This document shows positions 12,339 through 23,762 of a stretch of 64,000 bases of DNA, in pieces. Location of the stretch: positions 10,788,413 through 10,852,412 of the forward strand of contig JAJEKV010000003.1 of assembly GCA_021234155.1 (NCBI GenBank), in the 5' to 3' direction. Every line of letters starts with the position of its first letter. Positions within the stretch are counted from its first letter, which is position 1. The translations under genes were made by a program, and so were the position numbers. This DNA is from Isoetes taiwanensis. Lineage: Eukaryota > Streptophyta > Lycopodiopsida > Isoetales > Isoetaceae. The notes under the pieces are model-generated. The model saw only the letters and a list, made by a program, of their open reading frames with translations, searched no databases and was not told where the DNA came from.

Positions 12339-12696
12339 CTATATACACAAGCATAGAAGTTGCTTCCTTTGATTTTCGGCAATGGCCCAATCAATTCCCT
12401 CGTACATTGATTCCCACGAGTGCTCATCCAAGAGCCCATGCTTTTTGCTTCTCATAAATTCGTTATAAATCGTTAAATGGCCTCCAACGCAGCTTGCCGA
12501 GTCAATTTCTGACGACAAAGGTCCATCTCTTGCTGTAACAAGCGTCGAAAATTTAAAACGACAAATAGATTACGGTATTAATTTAACCAAGCATGTCGTT
12601 GGTTTTACCTGGCTGCTTCAAAACACCCTGAAAGTGCCCTCGTTGGGAATTCTTGTCGCAGTGAGAAATACCCCGCTTCATTGACGTAAAGAGCAT
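12339..12696 (-). CDS. Possible small two-exon gene, function unknown
   Basis: Read on the minus strand, an ATG at 12694-12696 opens a frame to a GT donor at 12607-12608 (exon end 12609). A 76-bp intron ends with TGTTACAG, and the frame resumes at 12532 and stays open to a TAG at 12339-12341. This would give 93 residues with no recognised domain. In favour are a good donor and acceptor, a normal short plant intron and an open frame across the junction. Against it, an overlapping unspliced minus-strand frame (12605-12808) is also open, and the region sits among repeats. It may be a pseudogene or chance. Confidence 0.25.
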
Positions 12697-13164
12697 TGGC
12701 GAAGATTAGAACTCGTGAACAGTACCGTGGAGATGGCTTTGGAGATGGCTTTGAAGATGGCACGCTTAGCTTTGGAGATGGCGATATGGGTTTAGAGTCG
12801 GCGGTCAATCAATCGCCATTGCGATGATCTTTTGCATGATGAATCCAAGGAGCGCAGCTGCAATATGAAAAGATGAAAGGGGAAGCCATGGATCGATCAA
12901 GAAGATGCAGTAGGAAGCACAAAAAAGAAACACAAAATGGACTCAAGGCTAAATTTGAATTTCAATTTCGTTCATGCATTTTAGATCTAAATTTTCAGAT
13001 AAGCAAGCATAAAATATGAATCAAAGCCGGCACGAATTGCCCATCTGCTGCGCGAAAGGATGAAAAGAAAAGCTATGGATCGATCAAGAAAGTGCAAGAT
13101 GAAGCACAAAGAGAAGCAGAAAATGGGTTTAACAGGGATCGACCAAGAACTTGCAAGAGGAAAC

Positions 13165-13560
13165 ACAAAGAGGTAAATATTCAAATTTAGGATTCAAAGA
13201 ATGAATGAATGAAAAAAACAGGTCATTCTGTATTTACCTGATATCGGATGACAGATTGGAATAGGGCGGAGCCAGGCCGGAATAGGGCGGAATCAGGCCA
13301 GAACAAAGAGGTAAATATTCAAATTTAGGATTCAAAGAATGAATGAATGAAAAAAAAGTCATTCTCAGATTTAACCCGATATCGGATGACGATTGAATAG
13401 GGCGGAGCCAGGCCGGAATAGGGCGGAGCCAGGCCAGAACAAAGAGGTAAACATTCAAATTTAGGATTCAAAGAATGAATGAATGAAAAAAAACAGGTCA
13501 TTCTGTATTTAACCTGATATCGGATGACAGATTGGAATAAGGCGGAGCCAGGCCAGAAGT
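13165..13560. repeat. Three ~137-bp tandem units
   Basis: Units begin ACAAAGAGGTAAA at 13165, 13303 and 13439. They share GAATGAATGAATGAAAAAAA, GATATCGGATGAC and GGCGGAGCCAGGCC blocks. The first two units contain the last block twice. Confidence 0.9.
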
Positions 13561-13960
13561 TTTTGTGGATCGATCAAGAAGGTGCAAGAGGAAGCACAAA
13601 GAGAAACAAGGCTGGAAGAACAAGGCCGGAAGTGTTTTTGTTGGGCCGATTCTGTTGAAGGAGGTAAATCGGCTGGTTGCCGAGTTGTTAAAGCTCACAG
13701 GTCTTCTTTGTAGTCTTCAAAAAGGAAGACTGTTGAAGCTGTGAGACGGAGACTACCGAAGGATTCCAGCTTCCCATTTGAAAAGATTTGAAAGAGCTCC
13801 GTAAAAATGGTAAGTTTGTTCTTTTTTTTTTTTATATACAAAGAAGATTTTTTTTGGATGTCAGGCCAGGCGTGTCTATTCTGGCTTGTTTTTTTTACCT
13901 ATTTTCAAGTTGATATCTTTCTTAGAAAAAACTCATTTTTGAGGTAATATTATCTTGAAA

Positions 13961-14061
13961 CCATGCTAGAAACGATACACATGCTTCAAACTAAGAGGTT
14001 TAAATTTTGCGCCATGTTTGAAACGATACACATGCTTCAAACTAAGAGGTTTAAATTTTGC
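13961..14061. repeat. 50-bp tandem duplication
   Basis: Two copies (13961-14010 and 14012-14061) are identical apart from a short difference near CATGCTAG/CATGTTTG. Confidence 0.95.
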
Positions 14062-14894
14062 AATGCAATTTTAAAAAACATGGCAACATGGCTTCTGCTT
14101 TCTTTCTTTTTTTCTTAGCTTACTCTTCTTAGCAACCGACTTTTTTTGTGACTCATTTCGTATGTCATTTGAAAAACTAATGCTTGTTTTGTGCGTCTGT
14201 AGCTTTGATGGAAATTACGTGCAAGGACTTCAATTTTGGTCCACAAGAGAAATCATAGGAACTATCTACGAAGGTTGTTTGGTGGAAAAACATTAATCTT
14301 ACAAAATGTAATGGAGTTTCTTTTTTCATAATTCTATAAAACATGTTTGTAATGTGATCATGTTGTGCTGTTAAAAAAAAGAAAAATCACATTCTCGATG
14401 CAAATTTACTAACCCGGGAAAAAGTTGCAGTACCAAAATGGTCCAAAATCCTAGCATAAATCCAATTTAAATGAATGATGGTTTATAGTATTTACTAGTA
14501 TTTATAAGAAAGAGATTTAGACCCCTGAACTCGACAATTGACACATAACAACAAATTGAACTCCAATCGAACAAAGCATTCTTACCTTCTATTTATCAAC
14601 ATCCCAAGATATTGAGAGATGCAAGGCCAGTGGATTGGACCTCGTTTCTGTAGCAACATTATTATAGTGGAACATTTGAAAACATCGACTTAGTCACCTC
14701 GGGACTCAACCACTTACATATGTCTGCAACTTAGCAAACCTGTCAAAATGATTAAATAGAATGAATTACAAACAAATACATTGAATCCACAATTACAGAA
14801 TTATATTGGAAATAACGTTTCAAATAAATTAGAAAGGATGGATAAATATGCATGACATCCTCTAAGATTGCAACATGTCAGCAATGTAGAGCGT
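14062..14894. other. No gene seen
   Basis: AT-rich sequence without coherent frames or recognised element ends. Confidence 0.5.
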
Positions 14895-15335
14895 AAACAT
14901 CTGTGCCGAAGGCTGCTCTAACCTATATTAGGATTCTGCATATGACCTGAGGGACTGACATATCCTGATGTCAAGGCCAGTTATAGCGAGGTATAGCATC
15001 GATTATTACACCCGTCTAAAAGAAGGTTGCATTACATTCTTCTCCATCAAAATTCAGATGAGCAAAAGGAGTGGCTTAGAAGGCTGCTCTGACTTGTGTT
15101 AGAATTCCGCATAAGGGACTAAGAGACCGGCATGACCTGATGTCAGGGGAAGACATGTGAGGTTTAGCAAGGAATCTTATAGCTATTTGAAAAAGGTTGC
15201 ATCACATTCTTCTCCATCACAATCCTTTTTTCAAAAGGAGTGGCAACTGGTTTGCAATCAGATGCATGCAAATAGTCAAACAATTTCCTGACAAACTTTG
15301 CTTGATGGATGTGCTTGTTGCCAGACTTCTACACC
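14895..15335 (-). pseudogene. Ty1/copia pol scrap with a local duplication
   Basis: On the minus strand, 15210-15335 reads a block with HIHQAKFVRKLFDYL followed by CKPVATPF. This resembles the segment between RT and RNase H of copia polyproteins. A stop two codons into the preserved segment and the loss of flanking domains show that it is a remnant. The adjoining ~180 bp is present twice (14905-15060 and 15080-15240), sharing AAGGCTGCTCT and the GGTTGCATYACATTCTTCTCC block. Confidence 0.55.
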
Positions 15336-15609
15336 TAAATAAAAATGAAGTAAATTAAGATCCATAGTATCAATCAGTTCCGTATATGATAGATGTTAAT
15401 CCTACTGATATTTTATGAAAGGAATTAGAGCTGAAAATGACAATTGACTGCATATCATGAGTAGATGTTAATACTATTGAAATTCATCTGATATGCTAAT
15501 AGGATACAAATATGCTACTGCTTCTTATTGCTCCTATAATCATAGGGGAGTACAACACAATAAAGCTCCAAATAACATGAGAACTTTTCATTATGTGGAA
15601 TGAACTTGA

Positions 15610-16220
15610 ATTATAATCTGCAAACTTACCTAAATTATGATGTTTTGTACTTGCAAGCCTTATTGTAGTAAAATTGACCTGCAAAATCAATCGAAATGAC
15701 AATGTTATCTCATACCGGACCAAGTGAAAGAAGAAATATTCTTTTTTCAAATCGGTTCCTGTGAAACCGAGTGCAGGAAAATGAATAGCAATCCATAAAG
15801 ATAAGAAATATATATAAAACATAGCCTTCTAATACATACACCATTGAAGTAATCCCTTGCTCAAAACAATCGCCTTTTGCTCTGAAAGACAAAGAACAGA
15901 CCTGTAGCTCGCCCTGGTTCAGCAATCGCATTAGACCTTTTCATACTGCAAAATAAGTAGACTGGTCTTGAAATATAATCTGCAAATTTACCTAAACCGT
16001 GATGTTTTGCACTTGCAAGCCTCGTTGTAGTAAAATTGACCTGCAAAATGAGTCGAAATGATAATGTCATCTTAGATCAGACCAGGTGAAAAAAGAAACA
16101 TTCTTTTTGCAAATTGGCTCCTGTGGAACCGACTGCAGGAAAATGAATAACAATCCATGACAAAGGAAAACAAATATATGTAAAAAAATGGCCTTCTAAT
16201 ACACACACCACTGAAGTAAA
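15610..16220. repeat. Direct duplication, ~240-bp units about 358 bp apart
   Basis: 15610-15848 and 15968-16220 align along their length with ~10-15% differences by eye. On the minus strand each has a ~50-bp segment bounded by TTGCAG on the left and GTAAR on the right. It looks like a duplicated short exon, but no reading frame supports that firmly. Confidence 0.75.
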
Positions 16221-17087
16221 ATAGGACCTTAGAGATGATTCAACTACATCTAAGAATTTGCTAAAATCAGACTGCCAGAATGCAGTCATGGAAAATGCCT
16301 TCAAGCTTCTCTAGCCTTCACCAGAGATATTAAAGAGAGCCGAAGGCAGTCACTGAAGTAGAATAACATGGCTGTTGGCTCGCATTCTGGAGCCAACATA
16401 ACCTTAGCTAGATCTAGTTTCAATGGTATTTCTAGCTTAAAATTGGTGTGATTAAGGTCCAGTTTTTAGATGCAGTTGTAAGGAATTTTGTTGAAGAATT
16501 AGTGGGCAACCATCATAGCAATATGTGCAGCAAGAGCCAAAGCCTGGAGCTGTCAGCCATAAGAAGTCAAGGTTCAGCAACAAAAAAACATTCACAAGGG
16601 GTATTTTGTATCAGGTTGAAAGGAATGCACACGACATGGTAAGTTATGGTGCTTGCTTCTAAAAAAAAAAAAAACGTAAAACCCTTGCATATTTTATCAT
16701 CCACCAAGATCATGGTCATCCTATATTGCCCATTTTTGTCATGCCACAGTATTACACCATGAATTGCCTTGTTATATTCACTGCCGTCCCATCTTGCCAT
16801 TGCCAGGCCGTTGTTCCACTACTAGAGGTTGTCTCGTTAAGATTCACGGCTAATGTCCCTTCCAGAATTATACTTGTTGTGTTGACACCAAAATCTAGTA
16901 AGCTACATCAATGCTCAGATTAGATTGCATAATCCACGCACAATGGGTACAGTAATATAAAACCTTTGTTATATTTGCCATGTTAAGCTATTTTTTACCA
17001 TTCTTGAAAATGGCACCCAAATCCTCATGAATCAAGGGACTCAATTTCGTAACCTTATTAGACCAAATTGCTGCCTGATGCACAGAC
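16221..17087. other. No confident gene
   Basis: Only short frames are present. Minus-strand text at 16570-16800 looks protein-like, but stops interrupt it and I do not recognise the family. Confidence 0.4.
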
Positions 17088-17345
17088 CTAGTTCGTTGCC
17101 CTAAACCTAAAACCTTTTGACCCATTGTCACAGTCTGCACCATATCTTGCCATGTCGGAGTGTACAAAAAGCATTTCCAAATTCATAGAAGCTTCTGTCG
17201 GTGCTGATTCCACAGAACAAGGATGCGGTGCCGAATCTACAGAATCGGGAGCCTGCTTGGATTGGAAACTTTTGGGCGGTGCAAGAGATAAAGGAAGGGG
17301 ATTGCCAGTGGGTTCGGTGGCGCTGGGTGAAATCCAAGTAGCCAT
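17088..17345 (-). CDS. Hypothetical protein, 85 aa, unrecognised
   Basis: A minus-strand frame starts at an ATG (17343-17345) reading MATWISPSATEP and ends at 17088. Its first half is rich in Pro and Ser with a few acidic residues. No signal peptide, membrane segment or known motif is visible. The frame also extends 29 codons upstream of this ATG. It is short, lies near repeats and has no supporting neighbour, so it could be chance. An internal ATG-led + frame (17125-17358) overlaps it on the other strand. Confidence 0.2.
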   Translation of the reverse strand: MATWISPSATEPTGNPLPLSLAPPKSFQSKQAPDSVDSAPHPCSVESAPTEASMNLEMLFVHSDMARYGADCDNGSKGFRFRATN

Positions 17346-18142
17346 TGTGAATGTGTGAACTGATATTGAGAAGAAACGTTGCTGGTATTTGATGCCTAAG
17401 ATTGCAATTGCAATCTTAACTGAAGATTGCATAGGAAAAAAAAGTGAAAATTGATGCTGAGAAGAAACGTTGCTGGAATTTGAAGTCTATGAATGCTTTT
17501 GTATGCTGAACTGGAAATTGCAGAGAAGAAATAGCCTGAAGCCAGGTTTTGAAAGATTGTAGCTGATCTCTGATCACTTTGAAGAGATAAGTTGCTGTAA
17601 CATATTTTATTTCATAAATACAAATGTTGATGGTTGCTCAATCAAGAAGTTGTTTCTGTGCATTAGTATTCTAACCTTTTAGGATGCTTCCATGATAATA
17701 GTGTTAATGGTATTTTGTTCTGTCCTGGAACTTCAAGTTAGTCATTAGCCTTGCAATAAATATAATCGTTCTCTGTAGACTGACAATAGGATTCCACGCT
17801 ATAGCTATATCCATTTGCTAACTTGTTTTATGTAATCTATCCATAGAATCCCGTACTACTGCTATATCCATGCATTAAACTTTTGCAACTCTTATGCTTA
17901 AAAATTCTTCTGTCACATGAAAACTTAGTTCATCCAAACAGATTTCTGCCTGCCACATAATATATCAGACTTCCCTAATTGCTAAAGTCAATCCTAGTAA
18001 CCGTATCCTCTTGCATCCCGTCCTATTATCTTCTATCCCTCATTTTGGCATCACATTACATACTGAGGGGTATATTGGTTGGTTGGCTACCATAACAGCC
18101 TGGAGGTCTGACCATTGGGTGGTGAGCTAGATTAACAGTTCA
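17346..18142. other. Probable part of a 5' LTR ending near 18142
   Basis: The DNA just before the gypsy primer site ends CAGTTCA at 18142, as an LTR end would. The left LTR boundary cannot be placed because no 3' LTR copy lies in the window. Confidence 0.4.
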
Positions 18143-18148
18143 TCATTT

Positions 18149-18168
18149 TGGAGGTCCTACTGGGATTC
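18149..18168 (+). promoter_or_regulatory. Likely primer binding site of the gypsy element
   Basis: TGGAGGTCCTACTGGGATTC begins with TGG. Its complement reads like the T-arm and acceptor end of a tRNA (GAATCCC ... CCA). It lies 6 nt after the presumed LTR end. The exact tRNA was not determined. Confidence 0.6.
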
Positions 18169-18285
18169 TCCTTGCGCAGAACAAATGTGGACCAGAAGTA
18201 AGACAAAAGGGGAAGGAATGAATGATCAGCGTGTTGAACATACAGTTGACATGGCAGAATTACCTTCTACTACCCATTTGCTCAA

Positions 18286-19294
18286 ATGCTAAACACTATG
18301 TTTGATACACCAACTCCTGCAGAAATGCATAACCATGAAGGAGGGCCATCAGTGGCTGCCCCAGTGCCTCAGTCAACAGAAACTAATCAGGCAGTCACTA
18401 CCAAATATTTAGAGAATATTTTAGCACCATTAGCACCAGGAGCACCATCGTACAGTGTAGACATTGGTCCAACAGCATTCTTAGCTGAGTTTGAAGACTA
18501 TTATGAACAGTATGGGCATAGGAGAGGCACCAAGGTGGAGATTTTTGGTAAATGCATGAAAGGAGAAGATGCGCAAGGCTGGTATGAATTTTTCATGACT
18601 TATGAAGGTTGTACATGAGCAGTTGGTGGAATCATTTCTGGAAAGATTTGGAGGCGAGATAGATTCAGATGCCTTGCTAGAGGAGTTACCTAAATTTAAA
18701 ATTGGAATTTCAAAACCAGTAGCAAAGTATGCTGAGCGCTTTGCAAGATATTGCAAGGTCTGTAGGGAAAAAGGAGTAGATGTACCCTTATATCAAACGA
18801 GCCACTACTTCATACAAGGGCTGGTCCGCAGAGTGAAAATATGTCAGAAGCTAAACAAAATGAGAAGGAGAGGGGAATTCAAAAATTTGGGGCAACTCTT
18901 GACCAAGGCAAAGGCCTTAGCCGCAGAGGTTGGGGAAGATATGGCTGATCATAATAGTTTACGTAAGGAAGGTTGGAAAGAACCCAAATTGCACAACATA
19001 CAGCCCGTGTATGCCGTAAACAAGGAATGTGAGATGGAACTCAAAGAGTTGGATTGTTATGCTATTAGAGGATCAAAAGGGGATAAAAAGGAAAGTTATT
19101 CCCACATAGACAATGGCTTGGCAGAGTTAAAAGAGGAATTGAAAAGAGCCCAAGAGGAGCTGAAAAGCCAAAAGGAGCAGGCCCTTACACATCAAGAAGG
19201 ATTTAAAATATTGTTAGAAGAGCTCAAAAGCATGAAAGAGGCTGTGAATAAAAAAGGAGTTGGTATGCAAAAATTGCTTAAGAGTTGGACATGA
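18286..19294 (+). pseudogene. gypsy gag (matrix/capsid part), frameshifted
   Basis: Two overlapping frames (18286-18618 and 18602-19294) together give a ~340-residue Gag. The first has the Ala/Pro-rich N-terminus and the start of the retrotransposon gag fold (AFLAEFEDYYEQYG). The second continues with a capsid-type segment, then a Lys/Glu-rich coiled coil (about 19100-19240). The shift near 18600 requires a one-base indel. A second shift near 19250 separates it from the zinc knuckles. I see no classical slippery heptamer in the right phase, so mutation is likelier than programmed frameshifting. Confidence 0.8.
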
Positions 19295-20225
19295 TGAGGC
19301 TAGGTGTTTCAGGAAGCCTTGCCCAAGGTGTGGCAAATCGGGCCATTTTGGTAAAGACTGCCCAGTATGTGCTTATTGCAACCAGGACCATGATGTTCAA
19401 TTTTGCCATGTCAAGCCATACGATATCTCGCTAGGAATTAATCGGGCTGTTGTCAAGAATAAGGTCATTGGAGAAGCAAGCTCATGTTTGATTGAGTTAA
19501 GTGAACCTGAATGTGAATCTGTTTTAGCAGTGACCAGGCACCAAGTTAAGGGCAGAGTTGAGCAGCCAAGGATTCAAGGAGAAAGAATGCAAACAGATGA
19601 TTTTAAAAATATTAAAGTAACTCCTGATGTAGAAAGGAGAGTGAGGTTTCCAGAGCCTCCTACAACAGATAAGGAAGAGCCTATCACTCATGGCCATATT
19701 CAGGTGGAGCAGTTGCTAAAAAATACAAAGGTGTCCATTGATTTGTTAACATTATTCCGAGAAGCACCAGCTTATAGACAAGGATTTCTCAGGCTTGTTG
19801 AACCTCCAGGAGTTCATACAAACACCTTACTGGTGCAAGAAGGGAAAATAGAAGATCCTGGTGTGATCACATGTGTTGCACAAATTGGAGATCACGATTT
19901 GACCCAAGTGATTGTAGATGGAGGGTCAGGGGTAAATGTAATGCCCTATCATGTCATGACAAGGTTAGGCCTAAAAGTTATTACAACAATGCCATTAATA
20001 ATCAGGGGATTTAACCACCAAGCAGTTTGTCCATTAGGGCTAATAGAAGATGTTAGACTCATTATAGAAGGCGTTATAGCACATGTTGACTTTTTGGTGG
20101 TATCGATACCTGAAGGACGAGGTTCAAATGCTTATGATTTGTTGTTGGGAAGAACATGGTTAAAGGCTGTAGATGCAAAAACGTCCTGGGGGAAGGCAAG
20201 TGTACAATCACAGATGGGCACATGA
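19260..20225 (+). pseudogene. gypsy nucleocapsid and aspartic protease
   Basis: The N-terminus has two CX2CX4HX4C zinc knuckles (CKNCLRVGHDEARC, CPRCGKSGHFGKDC) and a third variant knuckle (CAYCNQDHDVQFC). A variable linker follows. Then comes a retropepsin-like domain with the active-site strand VIVDGGSGVNVM (about 19910-19945) and the C-terminal strand DLLLGRTWL (~20137-20163). DGGS in place of DTGS is common in plant Tat elements. The frame ends 20 codons after that strand, and the following RNase H domain is in another frame. Confidence 0.85.
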
Positions 20226-20803
20226 CTGCAGTCCTATACACAAGGACAAATGGTGTGGATCAGGAGCCTGCAATTAATTACATGGAGGTGTTGCAGCCTG
20301 CAGGCCTTGGGTCTTATGTGTTGACTGATACAGCCTTGGAATATGACCATGTTGCAGGAGCTTCAGCGCAAATATGTTTGCAAATTGATTCCAAACCGTC
20401 CATAGATGCTACTATGTGGTTTGATGGTGGAGTTTCAAGGAAACTGGGGGTATCAACTATTGGAATAGTGATTAAATCACAAGCAGGTGATACAATGGCA
20501 GAAAAAGGAGAACTAATATTACTTTGTTCTAACAATATGTCCGAGTACATTGCATTACTTACAAGGTTGCATATGGCTCGTGAACTTGGACTGAACAGGC
20601 TGCAAGTATACGGGGACTCCGAGCTAGTATGTAAACAGGTAAATCAGCAATATCAAGTCAAAAGCTACCAGTTAGAACCTTTTTATGAACAAGTGATACA
20701 GGTATTGAAGTTATTTAACTATGTTGAGGTGAACCATATTCCACGAAAAAAAAATGAGGAGGCTGATGCATTATGTAAGCAGGCTATTATGGCGTTTGCT
20801 TGA
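20156..20803 (+). pseudogene. RNase H (RVT_3/archaeal-like type) between protease and RT
   Basis: Residues ~85-215 form a complete RNase H fold of the type found as a second, 'archaeal-like' RNase H in plant Tat elements. Visible catalytic residues are D90 (WFDGG), E130 (NNMSEY), D154 (VYGDSELV) and D204 (EEADAL). The signature IPRKKNEEADAL is typical of that domain. In known Tat elements this domain follows RT and the gypsy RNase H. Here it lies after the protease and before RT. It is in a different frame from both neighbours, so the present copy is broken. Before that damage it would have been a catalytically complete domain. Confidence 0.85.
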
Positions 20804-21263
20804 AGAAGAAAGTTCTGATATCACACAAGATTTTTGTGAAATTTTTTTAATCTCCACAGAATGTCGGGGCATTAAAAGGGAGATTAATATTTTAAAAAAT
20901 GGAGTTTCAAGGTCATTATTTGTAGGAGATGACGTGAGCGACCAAGAAGCGGAGGAATTGCAGAAATTGTTTCAAACCTATGATGAGTGTTTCGCTTGGG
21001 AGTACAAGGAGCTTAAAGGGGTATCTCCTGATGTAGCAGAGTTCCATATCAGATTAAAGGAGGATGCAAAACCTGTTCAACATAAGCTAAGAAGAATAAA
21101 TCCCTTGCTGGTGCAACTCGTCAAGGATGAAATAGGTAAACTTTGTGAGGTTGGATTTTTATTTTCCATCGAGAACCCATCCTGGGTATCTGCTATAGTT
21201 CCATTGAAGAAGAAAAATGGCAATATCAGGGTGTGCGTGGATTACTCAGATTTAAATATGTAG
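20754..21263 (+). pseudogene. gypsy reverse transcriptase, N-terminal part
   Basis: It covers the protease-RT connector (EELQKLFQTYDECFAWEY) and the first RT blocks: the LVKDEIGKLCEVGF helix and the strand ending KKNGNIRVCVDYSDLN. The frame stops within the inserted DNA two codons after DLN. The next RT residues (KATLRDPFPLPF) are found at 24577. Confidence 0.9.
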
Positions 21264-22362
21264 CATTATAACAGGGGGTTTTTTTTGTGATTTTGTACGC
21301 TTTTCCCCATGGTTTTTCTATGATTTTGGTGCTGTATTCGTTGGAGCATACTAAAAAGTATTTCTAGAGTGCGTCTTTTTTGGAGCGTTGATCTAGACTA
21401 GGTTAAACAATCTAACGGTTGCTCAAGTTTTAAAATTTCAAATAATGCATGAGACCATTGAATTTTTAGGGTTTTTAGGGTTTTCGATCTTGGGCTTTCG
21501 GCCAGTTAGGCTGTTCACCGGATTTAGGTACACAGGAGGCCGACTGGTTCTGGTAGAAGATAGACCCAACCCATCTATGGCAGACGATTCCGACCCAGGA
21601 GACTCGAATCCCCTCCCTTTGGTCTGATTTTTGCAGCTTAAGCTTCAAGGAAACTGAGCTTCATACAGGCCGATTCTGGGCACCAGGGTAATGGCTGAAG
21701 GCCGATTTTTTCCTCTAGTTACTCTTAATCTATCTCAGACAGGTTTAGATAAAAGAACCAGATGATATATGTTGCTTGGGAAAGTGACAGATAAATATTG
21801 GGGCTTTCAGAACGGCTGCAGAGGTTGTTCGCCTTACTGGTTCGGACAGAGGTTCTTCCATTTTTAGCACACAAACCCTCTGAAGAATGGGCCGCTACAA
21901 GAATTCAAACAGCCTTTTTCGGATATCTGGTACGTTCTAATCGTCTCCAATCTCCTATAATCCCTTCGTAATTTGTTAAATGATTAGTATTCATCCAAGA
22001 TCACAAAAATCCCTTTGGAAATAGTGGTATTGCACGTTTCTTTATCAAAAAGCCTTAAAAGATCACTGTTTGCTGCACGCATTTCTTCATAAGCAGCATT
22101 CTATTTGAAATATGCATAAAAAAACAGAGGCTTTGTGTAGTGCCAATGCGCCAGCACTTGTGCTTGCTACAGAGCTTCTATTGATTCATAGCTTTGGTGG
22201 CTTTGCTCAAATCACCATAGCTGAATTTTGAGGATGAACTATTATCCTCCTTCTCCAAATTCTGCTCCACTTGGCATTAGTGGCCATTCATTCTGGAGGT
22301 GTAATAATTTTTTAACAGAACATTATGGCTGGAAGTTTTGCACTAGGGCCATTGGATCCCTA

Positions 22363-23350
22363 CACTAGAGTTGTCCCTTGATGAACCCAAATGGGTTCAT
22401 TCGTACACTTTTTTGAAATTCTATTATAGCTCCGAGATAAAGAATGTGTCTACATACTCACAATATATTGTCCTCCATGAGTGTACATATAAGAAAAAAT
22501 TTATGAAAAATATAGAAAGCTTCTGTTACCAAACATAATGTGGAGCCGAATGCAAAGGGGTCAAGTTTATTCTCAAACCCTTTAACATTTCTCACATTAT
22601 TTTGCAAATATGATTTTTCCTAGGAATTCTAATTCTTCCATCTTGTAAATCATGATATGAGAAATCTATCACAAGAAGGATTAGAAAAATCTATGGTAGA
22701 ATTTTCGAGAAATAATTCTTTAAAGTTTGAAGTTCAGAAGTTCTTTATGGACCTAATTAGGTCCCCCGAGGGTCAAAATTTTGAAAATTCATAGTACTCC
22801 ACTTTTCGAAAAAATGAAATTCATTTAGCAAGATGTGTAGTACTTAGTATCTATTTCCATTGAAAAATAATAGTACCTTCACATTCTTATTCTATTTCAA
22901 ATATCATGGATATGAAATGGTTTTTAGATGTCTGTTTTTCAGAAATTCCTTAGGGACCTGACTGAGTCTCTCAAGGATTGAAATTATGATTTGCTCATTG
23001 GTACATCAAATTTTTATGAAATCACATGAAATTTGAAAAATGAGTAGCATTTGTAGGCTACGTTCATAGAAAATTAATATTATCTTGAAATTTGTACTCC
23101 ATGTTGAGTGTCATGAGATCATTGAAACCATTGAATTGAGTGTATTTCAAAGTGCGATTGTGCCAAACTTGTGAAGAATTTTATAATGCCATTGAATATG
23201 GTGGTACAACTTCGAGGTAATTTTACGATTCAGGTGTTCATATTTAAAATCTCATAAGTATCATGAAGAACTAGTCCCTAATATGGAGAACGGATTGAGG
23301 GACCCATACGGGTTGATGAACCCAAACAGGTCCCTGAGACAACTCTAGTG
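22363..23350. mobile_element. CACTA-like DNA transposon, ~988 bp, non-coding
   Basis: Perfect terminal inverted repeats CACTAGAGTTGTC (22363-22375) and GACAACTCTAGTG (23338-23350) start with the CACTA signature. Subterminal sequences repeat GGACCT and GGGTTCAT-type words in both orientations, as in CACTA elements. The 3-bp flanks are CTA and TTA, so one base has changed if they are the target duplication. There is no transposase. Confidence 0.75.
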
Positions 23351-23573
23351 TTAAACACACAGAGGGTAGTCTTGTTATCAATATTTGAGATCAATTACAG
23401 TTAAAATCACATGCAATACCTGAATTTCTGGAAAGATTAAAGCAAATAAGTTTACAGATTTTATTTTATAGCACATAAACAATAAGTTCATGAATTTTAT
23501 CTTATAATATAATAAAATATTTGATTTATGGAGACTTTTCGTGATCTAAAAAGATCTTTTTTGGGTCTTGCAG

Positions 23574-23762
23574 ATGCGAACAAAAGGAAAGTACCAAAGT
23601 GTGGAGCATCGAGTTATTGTGAGCACTAGAGTTATTGTGAGCACTAGTGCAACTAGAATTTCAGTTGTCTTCTTTTCCAATCCACCTTTGGATGTTTTAG
23701 TTGTCAGCAAGCTTGGTGGAAAATTTATTTCCATACTATACTCTCAAAATCAGGAAAGCTGA
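23574..23762 (+). pseudogene. Captured last exon of a 2-oxoglutarate/Fe(II) dioxygenase
   Basis: After a T-rich tract ending CTTGCAG, the frame reads GKYQSVEHRV, then ATRISVVFFSNPPLD, then a stop at 23760-23762. This is the C-terminal exon of plant 2OG-Fe(II) dioxygenases. The His of EHRV is the third iron ligand, and RIS is the Arg-x-Ser motif that binds 2-oxoglutarate. An 18-bp tandem duplication inside it (VIVST twice) is not normal for the family. No upstream exons with the HxD motif were found, so this is a gene fragment carried in the insertion rather than a working gene. Confidence 0.7.

Noticed and set aside
19245-19275. Programmed frameshift between gag and nucleocapsid
   Set aside because: The A-run nearby is not a heptamer in the right phase for a -1 shift, and the observed change is +1. 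Other frame changes in the element point to decay.
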